Position numbers and translations under genes: made by a program. A stretch of DNA of 64,000 nucleotides from Virgisporangium aurantiacum (GTDB lineage Bacteria > Actinomycetota > Actinomycetes > Mycobacteriales > Micromonosporaceae). The notes under the pieces are model-generated. The model had not been told where the DNA came from. It saw only the letters and a list, made by a program, of their open reading frames with translations, and did not search any database. Numbering within the stretch: position 1 is the stretch's first letter; every line of letters starts with the position of its first letter. The stretch is from positions 1 to 64,000 of the forward strand of contig NZ_BOPG01000021.1 of the NCBI RefSeq assembly GCF_016863635.1, written 5' to 3'. This document shows, in pieces, positions 7,819 through 14,732 of the stretch.

Positions 7819-9993
7819 GTGACGATGGGCGGCTATCGGCTCGGCGTTGACTTCGGCACCTCGAACACGGTCGCGGTACTGCGGTGGCCCGACGGGCACG
7901 TGCGTCCGTTGCTGTTCGACGGGTCGCCGCTGCTGCCGTCCGCCGTGTACGCGGAGTCCGCTGGCGTGCTCCTGGTGGGCCGCGACGCCGTGCACACCGC
8001 CCGGGTGGCGCCGGGGAACTTCGAACCGCACCCGAAGCGCCGCGTAGACGACGGAACCGTGCTGCTCGGGTCGGCCGAGTTCGCGGTCGTGGACCTGTTC
8101 GCCGCGGTGTTCGCCCGGGTGTCGGCGGAGGTCGAGCGGGTCGCGCCGGAGCGACCGTCCACTGTGGTCGTCACCCATCCGGCGGCCTGGGGACCGCACC
8201 GGCGCGACCTGCTCGCCGCGGCGGCGGCCGGCCTGGGGCCGGTTCTGCTCGTGCCGGAACCCGTGGCGGCCGCCGCCTACCTCGTGCGGGTCGCCGGCCT
8301 GCGGGTGCCGGTCGGCGGGCACGCGGTCGTGTACGACCTCGGCGCCGGCACGTTCGACGCGACGCTGGTCCGCCGGACCGCCGGCGGGTTCGACGTCCTC
8401 GCGACGCGCGGCCTCGACGACACCGGCGGCCTCGACATCGACGCGGCGCTGGTGTCGGCGCTCGGGGCGACGTTCGGAACCCGCGATCCGGAGCGGTGGC
8501 AACGGCTGATGGCGCCCACCACTCCGGCCGACCGCCGGGCGTCCGCCCAACTGTGGACGGACGTGCGCACCGCGAAGGAGACGCTGTCCCGTCGCGGCGG
8601 AACGCTGGTGCACGTGCCGCTCGTCGACGCCGACGCGCCCGTCGGCCGCGAGCAACTGGACGCCGTCGCCCGGCCGGTGGTCGACCGGACGGTCGAGGCC
8701 ACCCGCTCGGTCATCCGCCGGGCGGGGCTCGAACCGTCCGGCGTCGCGGGCGTGTTCCTGGTGGGCGGCGCGAGCCGGATGCCGTTGGTGGCGACGCGGT
8801 TGCACGCGACGCTGGGGCTGGCCGCGTTCGTCACCGAGCAGCCGGAGATGGTGGTCGCCGAGGGCAGCCTGTACGCCGACCCGCCACCGCAGGCGGTTCC
8901 GGCACAGGCGGTTCCGGCACAGGCGGCCCCGGCTTTCATCCCGCCCGTCAGCCTCGTGAAGCCAGTCCCCGACGGGCTTCCCGCGAAGGCGCGCGGCGCG
9001 GGGTGGCGGCGGCCCGCCCTGGCCGCGGCGGTGGCGGTGCTGGCCGTCGTCGTCACGGTCGTCGCCGTGGTCCTGCTGCAGGACGGCGACCGCGATCCGG
9101 GCGGCACCCCGACGCCGGCGGCCGCCCGGTTCACGCTCGGCTACGTCCAGACCGGTACCGAGAGCGTGTGGCGGGTCGCGCAGACCCGGTCGATCCAGGA
9201 GGCGGCCGGCGCCGCGAACGTCGACCTGGTCTTCGCCGACGGCCAGGGACGGCAACAGATTCAGGCGGACGCGATCCGGTCGCTGATCGAGCGCAAGGTC
9301 GACGTCATCGCGTTCTCGCCCGTGGTGACCCTGGGCTGGGACACGGTGCTCGGCGAGGCGAAGGCCGCCGGCATCCCCGTCGTCCTCGTCGACCGCGCGG
9401 TCGAGACCGGCGACGCCTCGCTGTACCGGTCGGTGCTCGGGTCGGACTACGCGGCCGAGGGCCGCAAGGCCGGCGAGTGGGTGGTCTGGACGGCCGGGAG
9501 CGGTCCGGTGAACATCGCCGAACTGCGGGGCACCACCGGAAGTTCCGTCGCCGACGACCGGAGCCGCGGCTTCACGGCCGCCATCGCCGGCGACTCACGG
9601 CTGCGCGTCGTCGTCGCGGAGCCCGGTGACTTCACCCGCTCCGGCGGCGAGGAACGGATGCGGGTGATGCTCGCCCGGTTCCCGATCGACGTCGTGTTCG
9701 CCCACAACGACGACATGGCCATCGGCGCGCTCCGGGCCATCGAGGCCGCCGGCCACACGCCGGGAACCGACATCCGCATCGTCTCCGTCGACGGCGTCCG
9801 CGACGCGATGACCGAACTCGTCGCCGGGCGGCTGAACTACATCGTCGAGTGCAGCCCGCTCCTCGGACCGCAACTGATGGCCCTCGCGCGCAAGGTGCAC
9901 GGGGGCGAGACGGTTCCCGCGCGCGTCGCCACCGAGGAGACCACGTTCGACCAGAACCAGGCCCGAGCGGCGCTGCCCGGCCGCCGTTACTGA
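7819..9993 (+). CDS. Hsp70 ATPase domain - transmembrane helix - sugar-binding protein fusion
   Basis: This single 724-residue polypeptide joins two unrelated domains. Residues about 5-350 are an Hsp70/actin-fold nucleotide-binding domain: phosphate-1 DFGTSNT (11-17), phosphate-2 VYDLGAGTFD (171-180) and adenosine motif FLVGGASRMP (313-322). No Hsp70 peptide-binding domain follows. A Pro/Ala linker with a 15-base DNA duplication (8891-8920) leads to one transmembrane helix (about 399-421). Residues about 437-715 form a periplasmic sugar-binding domain of the ribose/galactofuranose type (FTLGYVQTGTESVWR, IPVVLVDRA, VVFAHNDDMAIGAL, IVSVDG). The ATPase should be inside and the sugar-binding part outside, which suggests transmembrane signalling or a stress sensor. 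GTG 7819 is the usual call; ATG 7825 is an alternative. Confidence 0.88.
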   Translation: MTMGGYRLGVDFGTSNTVAVLRWPDGHVRPLLFDGSPLLPSAVYAESAGVLLVGRDAVHTARVAPGNFEPHPKRRVDDGTVLLGSAEFAVVDLFAAVFARVSAEVERVAPERPSTVVVTHPAAWGPHRRDLLAAAAAGLGPVLLVPEPVAAAAYLVRVAGLRVPVGGHAVVYDLGAGTFDATLVRRTAGGFDVLATRGLDDTGGLDIDAALVSALGATFGTRDPERWQRLMAPTTPADRRASAQLWTDVRTAKETLSRRGGTLVHVPLVDADAPVGREQLDAVARPVVDRTVEATRSVIRRAGLEPSGVAGVFLVGGASRMPLVATRLHATLGLAAFVTEQPEMVVAEGSLYADPPPQAVPAQAVPAQAAPAFIPPVSLVKPVPDGLPAKARGAGWRRPALAAAVAVLAVVVTVVAVVLLQDGDRDPGGTPTPAAARFTLGYVQTGTESVWRVAQTRSIQEAAGAANVDLVFADGQGRQQIQADAIRSLIERKVDVIAFSPVVTLGWDTVLGEAKAAGIPVVLVDRAVETGDASLYRSVLGSDYAAEGRKAGEWVVWTAGSGPVNIAELRGTTGSSVADDRSRGFTAAIAGDSRLRVVVAEPGDFTRSGGEERMRVMLARFPIDVVFAHNDDMAIGALRAIEAAGHTPGTDIRIVSVDGVRDAMTELVAGRLNYIVECSPLLGPQLMALARKVHGGETVPARVATEETTFDQNQARAALPGRRY

Positions 9994-10006
9994 TCTACGG
10001 TGGACG

Positions 10007-10660
10007 GTGATGCGGATGCTCACCTACAGCCGGACCACCGGTTTCCGGCACGAGTCCATTCCCGCCGGGGTCGCGGCGCTCCGGGACCTGGGGCGGCGGC
10101 ACGACTTCGAGGTGGTCGCCACCGAGGACCCGGCCGCGTTCAGCGCCGCCGAACTGGCCGGCTTCACCGTGATCACGTTCCTCAGCACCAGCGGCCCGGT
10201 CCTCGACGACGGTGGCCGCGCCGCGCTGGAACGCTTCGTCCGCGACGGCGGCGGGTTCGTGGGCATCCACGGCGCCGCCACCACCGAGTACGACTGGCCG
10301 TTCTTCGGCGACCTCGTCGGCGCGCGGTTCGACGGGCACCCCGAGGTGCAGCCGGCCCGCATCGTCATCAGCCGGCACGACCACCCGGCCACGGCCCACC
10401 TGCCGCCGGTGTGGGAGCGCACCGACGAGTGGTACGAATTCCGCACCAACCCGCGCGACGCCGTCACGGTGCTGTTGACGGTGGACGAGTCGTCGTACGC
10501 GGGCGGTGGCATGGGCGACGACCACCCGCTCGCGTGGCACCACGGGAACTGCGGCGGCCGGTCGTTCTACACCGCGCTCGGCCACACCGAGGAGTCGTAC
10601 GCCGAGCCCGCGATGCTCGCGCACCTCCTCGGCGGAATCCGCTACGCCGCCACGGGCTGA
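10007..10660 (+). CDS. ThuA-domain protein
   Basis: The 217-residue protein is a ThuA-like class I glutamine-amidotransferase fold: RMLTYSRTTGFRHESIPAGVAAL at the N-terminus, a FLSTSGPVLD strand-loop, GGGFVGIHGAATTEYDWPFF, and a C-terminal GRSFYTALGHTEESY. These are the diagnostic blocks of the ThuA family, named for trehalose utilisation. The usual nucleophilic Cys is absent, as in the family. GTG 10007 or ATG 10010 both fit. It is 13 bases downstream of the Hsp70-fusion gene and may be co-transcribed; it ends at a small hairpin. Confidence 0.85.
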   Translation: MMRMLTYSRTTGFRHESIPAGVAALRDLGRRHDFEVVATEDPAAFSAAELAGFTVITFLSTSGPVLDDGGRAALERFVRDGGGFVGIHGAATTEYDWPFFGDLVGARFDGHPEVQPARIVISRHDHPATAHLPPVWERTDEWYEFRTNPRDAVTVLLTVDESSYAGGGMGDDHPLAWHHGNCGGRSFYTALGHTEESYAEPAMLAHLLGGIRYAATG

Positions 10661-10677
10661 CGGGTCCGCCGGACCCG
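10661..10677 (+). terminator. Short GC hairpin after the ThuA gene
   Basis: cgggtcc (10661-10667) and ggacccg (10671-10677) form a perfect 7-bp stem with a 3-base loop right after the ThuA stop codon. There is no U-tract, as is common in high-GC actinomycetes. Confidence 0.45.
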
Positions 10678-10700
10678 CCGGACCGGCTGGTGGACGGCGT

Positions 10701-10740
10701 CCATACCTAGAACTAGTATGCATAGCAGTTCTAGGTATGG
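10701..10740. promoter_or_regulatory. PadR operator candidate (14-bp inverted repeat)
   Basis: ccatacctagaact (10701-10714) and agttctaggtatgg (10727-10740) are perfect complements separated by 12 bases. The right arm runs into the ribosome binding site (GGAG, 10739-10742) of the padR gene at 10750. This is the arrangement of an autorepressed PadR gene. Confidence 0.7.
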
Positions 10741-10749
10741 AGCGTCCGC

Positions 10750-11100
10750 ATGCGTATAACCAAGGACCTGGTCGCCGCCTCGGCGACCCCACTTGTGCTG
10801 GGCATTCTGGCCGACGGCGAGAGCTACGGCTACGCGATCCTCAAACAGGTCGACGAGCTGTCCGGCGGCGAGCTGGAGTGGACCGACGGCCTGCTGTACC
10901 CGTTGCTGCACCGGCTGGAGCGGCTCGGCCACGTCGAGGCGGCCTGGCGGGTGCCGCCCGGCGGCCGAAGGCGCAAGTACTACAGCATCACCGACCGGGG
11001 CCGCGCCGAGCTGGCCGAGCAGCGCCGCCAGTGGGCCACGGTCGTCGAGGCGCTGCGCGGCGTGTGGAACGTCATGCCGCCACCCGCGTGGGAGGCCTGA
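10750..11100 (+). CDS. PadR-family transcriptional regulator
   Basis: The 116-residue protein carries the PadR winged helix: DLVAASATPLVLGILADG, SYGYAILKQVDEL, WTDGLLYPLLHRLERLGHVEA and the wing RRRKYYSITDRGRAELAE. It is of the short PadR-s2 class (about 110 residues). Its stop overlaps the next start in TGATG (11098-11102), so the two genes are translationally coupled. PadR genes are commonly paired with a permease-prefix membrane protein, as here. Confidence 0.92.
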   Translation: MRITKDLVAASATPLVLGILADGESYGYAILKQVDELSGGELEWTDGLLYPLLHRLERLGHVEAAWRVPPGGRRRKYYSITDRGRAELAEQRRQWATVVEALRGVWNVMPPPAWEA

Positions 11101-12470
11101 TGGAAGACAGTGTGACCACCGACCTGGAGAGCCAGATCGGGGAGTGGCGCGCCTACATCCGCCGCCGGCAGGAGCTGAACGGCGGCGGCGACGCCGACGA
11201 GCTCGAAGACCACCTCCGCGACCGGATCACCGAGCTCACCGGCGCCGGCCTGCGCGACGACGAGGCGTTCCTCATCGCGGTGAAGCGGATGGGCAGCCTC
11301 GACGAGCTGTCGCGGGAGTTCGCCCGCGAGCACTCCGAGCGGCTGTGGAAGCAACTGGTGCTGCCCGCCGGTCCCGACGCGCCGGCCGCGGCCGGGTCCC
11401 GCTACGACCTCGCGGTGATGATCCTCTGCGCCGCCGTGGCCGCGCTGGCGTTCAAGGTCCCGGCCGCGTTCGGCCTTGATCTGGACGACGACGCGATCTT
11501 CTACGTGCACAACTTCGGCTTCTTCGCGTTGGTCCCGCTGACGGCCTACTTCGCGTGGCGACGCCGCATCGGCCTGCGCGTCGCCGGGGTGCTCGCGCTG
11601 CTGTTCACCGTCGCCGCGGTCGTCGTGAACGCGTACCCGGCCGACGAGGACTCGCAGACCACGGTCATCACGGCGATCCACCTGCCGCTGGCACTGTGGT
11701 TCGTGGTCGGCTTCGCCTACGCCGGCGGCGACTGGCGGTCGGACCGCTGGCGGATGGACTTCATCCGGTTCAGCGGCGAGTTCCTCATCTACTTCGCGCT
11801 GCTCGCGCTGGGCGGCGGCGTGCTCACCGGCGTCACCGCGGGCGTGTTGAACGCGACCGGCCTCGACCCCGAGGTGTTCATCTCGGAGTGGCTGCTGCCG
11901 TGCGGCGCGCTGGCCGCGGTCACCGTGTCGGCGTGGCTGGTGGAGGCGAAGCAGAGCGTCATCGAGAACATGGCGCCGGTGCTCACGCGCGTCTTCACGC
12001 CGGTCTTCGCCGTCGCGCTGCTGGCCTTCCTGGTCGCGATCGTGTGGACCGCGAACGGCATCGAGGTCGAACGCGACGTGCTCATCATCTTCAACCTGCT
12101 GCTCGTCGTCGTGCTGGGACTGTTGCTGTACACCATCTCCGCCCGCGATCCCGCCACCCGGCCCGGCCTGTTCGACCGGGTGCAACTCGTGCTCGTCGTC
12201 ACCGCGCTCGTCATCGACGCGATCGTGCTGGCAGCGATCACCGGCCGGATCACCGAGTGGGGCCTCACCGCGAACAAGGCCGCGGCCCTCGGCGAGAACC
12301 TCGTGCTGCTCGCCAACCTGGCGTGGTCGGCGTGGCTGTTCCTCGGTTTCGTCCGGGGTCGGGTGCCGTTCGCGCAGATGGAACGGTGGCAGACCGGCTA
12401 CGTCGTCGTGTACGCGGCGTGGGTGTGGGCCGTCGTCCTCGTCTTCCCGCCCGCCTTCGACTTCGCGTAG
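11100..12470 (+). CDS. Permease-prefix-domain membrane protein
   Basis: The 456-residue protein has a cytoplasmic N-terminal permease prefix domain 1 (residues about 5-80: IGEWRAYIRRRQ, ADELEDHLRDRITELTGAGLRDDEAFLIAVKRMG, REFAREHSERLW), followed by about ten transmembrane helices from residue 100 to the end. The true start is ATG 11100, coupled to padR; the frame is open further upstream but only as a shadow. The membrane part resembles DUF4153-like proteins, and its transported substrate is unknown. The partner PadR protein probably controls its expression. Confidence 0.82.
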   Translation: MEDSVTTDLESQIGEWRAYIRRRQELNGGGDADELEDHLRDRITELTGAGLRDDEAFLIAVKRMGSLDELSREFAREHSERLWKQLVLPAGPDAPAAAGSRYDLAVMILCAAVAALAFKVPAAFGLDLDDDAIFYVHNFGFFALVPLTAYFAWRRRIGLRVAGVLALLFTVAAVVVNAYPADEDSQTTVITAIHLPLALWFVVGFAYAGGDWRSDRWRMDFIRFSGEFLIYFALLALGGGVLTGVTAGVLNATGLDPEVFISEWLLPCGALAAVTVSAWLVEAKQSVIENMAPVLTRVFTPVFAVALLAFLVAIVWTANGIEVERDVLIIFNLLLVVVLGLLLYTISARDPATRPGLFDRVQLVLVVTALVIDAIVLAAITGRITEWGLTANKAAALGENLVLLANLAWSAWLFLGFVRGRVPFAQMERWQTGYVVVYAAWVWAVVLVFPPAFDFA

Positions 12471-12505
12471 AACGTTCGCTCGGAACGTTCGCTCGGAACC
12501 TTCGC
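12470..12505 (+). repeat. Three 13-bp tandem units after the permease-prefix gene
   Basis: gaacgttcgctcg occurs at 12470-12482 and 12483-12495 and a decayed third copy starts at 12496 (gaaccttcgc). The array starts on the last base of the stop codon. Its role is unknown. Confidence 0.6.
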
Positions 12506-12536
12506 AGCGAATCTTCACACCGTCACCACCACTCGG

Positions 12537-12567
12537 GCACGCCGCCGGCCTAGCGTCGGCGGCGTGC
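12537..12567. terminator. 10-bp hairpin overlapping the start of the DUF4184 gene
   Basis: gcacgccgcc (12537-12546) and ggcggcgtgc (12558-12567) are perfect complements with an 11-base loop. The right arm contains the GTG start at 12564. It may terminate the upstream transcript and would also hide the downstream start in read-through RNA. Confidence 0.5.
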
Positions 12568-13322
12568 CGTTGACGCTGCCGACCCACCCGATGGCCGTCC
12601 TCCCGCTGAAGGTGTGGCGCCCCCGCTGGTTCGACGGTGTGGCGCTGGTGGTCGGCGCCGTGGCACCCGACGTGCCGTACGCGATCGACGGCTACCCGCT
12701 CCACGTGCGGGCGCACGCGTGGACCGCCCCGCTGTGGTGGGCGGTGCCGCTCGCGCTGGTCTGCGTCCCGCTGATCCGGTGGGCGTCGGCCACCGTCGCC
12801 GCGAACCTGCCCGCGGCCGGTCCCCTGCACCTGCGCGACTACGGTGCCCTGGCGGCCGCCCGGCACTCCCGCTGGATCACGGCCGGCTCGGCGATTGTGG
12901 GCGCCTACAGCCACATCCTGTGGGACTCCGTCACGCACGACACGATCAACCACCGGCCGATACCGTTGCGGGGCCTCACCACCGAGGCGGTGCCGGGATG
13001 GCTGTGGTACGAGGTGGTATCGAAGGTGTCCAATGTGGTCGGTCTGCTCGGCGCGCTCGCGCTGATCGTCCACATCGGACGGACGCGCGCGCTGCGCCGC
13101 TGGCACGGCGAGCCGCCGGAGGTCACCCGCCGTCCGACACTCTTCTGGGCAACGGTGGTGACGGTGACCGCGGCCGGAATGGCGACGCTGCCGTTCCAGC
13201 CGTACCCGGAACACCTCCCGTCCCAGGCGGTCCGCTGCATGGTGTCCGGATGCGTCGCGCTGGTCGCCGGCTCGCTGGTCGTGACGCTCATGCCGAGCGG
13301 CCAGCGGGTACGCCGCACATAG
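12564..13322 (+). CDS. DUF4184-family membrane protein
   Basis: The 252-residue protein matches the DUF4184 pattern: an N-terminal THPMAVLPL, then VALVVGAVAPDVPYAID, a conserved GAYSHILWDSVTHD block with His and Asp in membrane-proximal position, and about six to seven hydrophobic helices. The H-x-x-W-D-x-x-T-H cluster resembles metal-dependent membrane hydrolases of the YdjM type, but activity is unproven. GTG 12564 is the first start that gives this N-terminus. Confidence 0.8.
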   Translation: MPLTLPTHPMAVLPLKVWRPRWFDGVALVVGAVAPDVPYAIDGYPLHVRAHAWTAPLWWAVPLALVCVPLIRWASATVAANLPAAGPLHLRDYGALAAARHSRWITAGSAIVGAYSHILWDSVTHDTINHRPIPLRGLTTEAVPGWLWYEVVSKVSNVVGLLGALALIVHIGRTRALRRWHGEPPEVTRRPTLFWATVVTVTAAGMATLPFQPYPEHLPSQAVRCMVSGCVALVAGSLVVTLMPSGQRVRRT

Positions 13323-13375
13323 CCGGCGCCCGATAGATGCCATCTCACTATCGGCGCGAGTATCTCCGCCGCCCC

Positions 13376-13404
13376 TTCGAAACCGGACGGCGCGACGTTA
13401 TCCT
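13376..13404 (+). promoter_or_regulatory. Candidate promoter of the peptide/ThiF locus
   Basis: TTCGAA (13376-13381) and TATCCT (13399-13404) are 17 bases apart and lie 56 bases upstream of the peptide start. The -35 match is weak; the placement is what supports it. Confidence 0.3.
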
Positions 13405-13459
13405 CCGATCGTCTGATCAGGCGCGACCCTTTACGCGGCACAGCCAACGGGAGGTCCAC

Positions 13460-13525
13460 ATGATCAAGGTAAGCGAGGAATCGATGCTCGTGGGGGCGAC
13501 TCTCGCGTCCGCCTCCATCTCCTGA
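13460..13525 (+). CDS. Putative RiPP precursor peptide (21 residues)
   Basis: A 21-codon gene starts at ATG 13460, five bases after an excellent GGGAGG site (13449-13454), and stops at TGA 13523. The peptide begins MIKVSEESML and ends VGATLASASIS. The acidic N-terminal half has a Glu-Glu-Ser triplet (residues 6-8); the C-terminal half is rich in Ala, Ser and Thr. It stands directly upstream of a ThiF/MccB-like enzyme with a peptide-binding domain, which is the gene order of MccC7-type and pantocin-type pathways. The frame is open back to an ATG at 13337, but that start has no ribosome binding site. Function as precursor is inference from context. Confidence 0.7.
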   Translation: MIKVSEESMLVGATLASASIS

Positions 13526-13543
13526 TCACTCCAGCGGAGCAAC

Positions 13544-13578
13544 GGCGGATTGCGGTGCGCGCCCGGCCGCAATCCGCC
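13544..13578 (+). terminator. 12-bp hairpin between peptide gene and ThiF gene (attenuator)
   Basis: ggcggattgcgg (13544-13555) and ccgcaatccgcc (13567-13578) are perfect complements around an 11-base loop, followed by TTGT. It lies 18 bases after the peptide stop and 33 before the ThiF start. A partial terminator here would make more peptide mRNA than enzyme mRNA, a known device in RiPP operons. Confidence 0.7.
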
Positions 13579-13610
13579 TTGTCTCGCAGCGGCAGGAAGC
13601 GAGCGACAGC

Positions 13611-14723
13611 TTGTCCGGCAAGCCGAAGTTGCGCGACAGCGTCATTGTTCAACACGACGGTCCGGAGGTGGTGTTCCTTCTGACCGGCAGCCGCGTCGTG
13701 AAACGCTTCGTCGTCAATGATCACGTGCTGAAAATGATTCCGTTGCTCGACGGCAGTCGGACCGTCGAGCAACTGTGCGATCTGGTCGGTCCCGGGTCAC
13801 GGGAGGCAGCGGACGAGGTCACGGGGGCGCTCGACGTCATGCGTCGGGAGCGGTTGTTGAGCGTCGTCGACGGTCCGGCCGACGCCGTCCCGCCCGACGA
13901 TGCGGACCTCGAGCGCCACGACCGCCAGATCAGGCTGTTCCAGGACCTCTGCGACGAGGGCCTGTCCGCCGACAGCCGAGGGATCGAGCTGCAGCGCAGG
14001 CTGCGACGGGCGACCGCCGTCGTATGTGGGCTGGGCGGCGTCGGTAGCTGGCTGGTTCAGGGTCTGGCCGCCGCCGGCGTCGGCACCCTCCGCGTCTGCG
14101 ATTTCGACCGGGTCGAGCGGTCGAATCTGGGTCGGCAGATCCTGTACTCCACGAGCGACATCGGGCGGCTCAAGACGGAGGCCGCCGCCGAGCGCGTCGC
14201 GGTGATCGATCCACAGGTGCGGGTCGAGCCCGTCACGCGGAGGATCACGTCGCCGGGTGACCTGAGCGATCTGATCGCGGGCGCAGACGTGGTCGTCGGA
14301 TGCGGCGATCAACCCAGCCCGTACGTGCTGGCGGGGTGGATCGCCGCGGCCTGCATGTCGTCGACCGCGCGGCCTGCTCCGGTTCCGCACATCGTCGGCG
14401 GCTCCTACGCCTACCACGTGGGCATCCTCGGCACCACGGTGATTCCCGGAACCACCGCGTGCTGGCAGTGCGTGCGGGCGGAGACCGCGAATGACCACGG
14501 CCGGGAAGGACTCGAAACCATCGTCGCCCGACGAGCGGTCGGCGCGGCCTCCGCTCCGATGAGTGGCCTGGTCGGCCTCGCGCTCACCTGGGAAGCGATG
14601 CGTGTGCTCGCCGGCCTGCCGCCGGCCCTGGCGAACAGCTGGAGCGAACTCGACTTCTGGAACCTCCGGGTCGACACGCGGGCGATCCCCCGGCGGCCCG
14701 ACTGCCCCGTGTGCGGCGGCTGA
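13611..14723 (+). CDS. ThiF/MccB-like adenylating enzyme with N-terminal RRE-like domain
   Basis: The 370-residue protein starts at TTG 13611. Residues about 8-88 resemble a PqqD/RRE peptide-binding domain (VVFLLTGSRVVKRFVVND, IPLLDGSRTVEQLCDLV). Residues about 98-370 are an E1/ThiF/MoeB domain: entry motif ERHDRQIRLF (101-110), nucleotide loop GLGGVGSW (140-147), DFDRVERSNLGRQ (164-176) and Lys188. Four zinc ligands are present as CWQC (284-287) and CPVC (365-368). This architecture matches MccB, which adenylates a peptide C-terminus, and PaaA of pantocin synthesis, more than sulfur-carrier E1s, and no ThiS/MoaD-like partner is nearby. Expected role: ATP-dependent modification of the peptide encoded just upstream. 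The following glycosyltransferase starts 9 bases after its stop. Confidence 0.85.
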   Translation: MSGKPKLRDSVIVQHDGPEVVFLLTGSRVVKRFVVNDHVLKMIPLLDGSRTVEQLCDLVGPGSREAADEVTGALDVMRRERLLSVVDGPADAVPPDDADLERHDRQIRLFQDLCDEGLSADSRGIELQRRLRRATAVVCGLGGVGSWLVQGLAAAGVGTLRVCDFDRVERSNLGRQILYSTSDIGRLKTEAAAERVAVIDPQVRVEPVTRRITSPGDLSDLIAGADVVVGCGDQPSPYVLAGWIAAACMSSTARPAPVPHIVGGSYAYHVGILGTTVIPGTTACWQCVRAETANDHGREGLETIVARRAVGAASAPMSGLVGLALTWEAMRVLAGLPPALANSWSELDFWNLRVDTRAIPRRPDCPVCGG

Positions 14724-14732
14724 GGTGGGATC

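Noticed and set aside
10980..13343. Long minus-strand frame opposite the permease-prefix and DUF4184 genes
   Set aside because: His/Arg/Asp-rich composition with no motif; the plus strand has coupled genes with clear membrane helices.
13337..13459. N-terminal extension that would make the peptide 62 residues long
   Set aside because: ATG 13337 has no ribosome binding site, the extension crosses the likely promoter, and ATG 13460 has a perfect GGGAGG at ideal distance. Not fully excluded.
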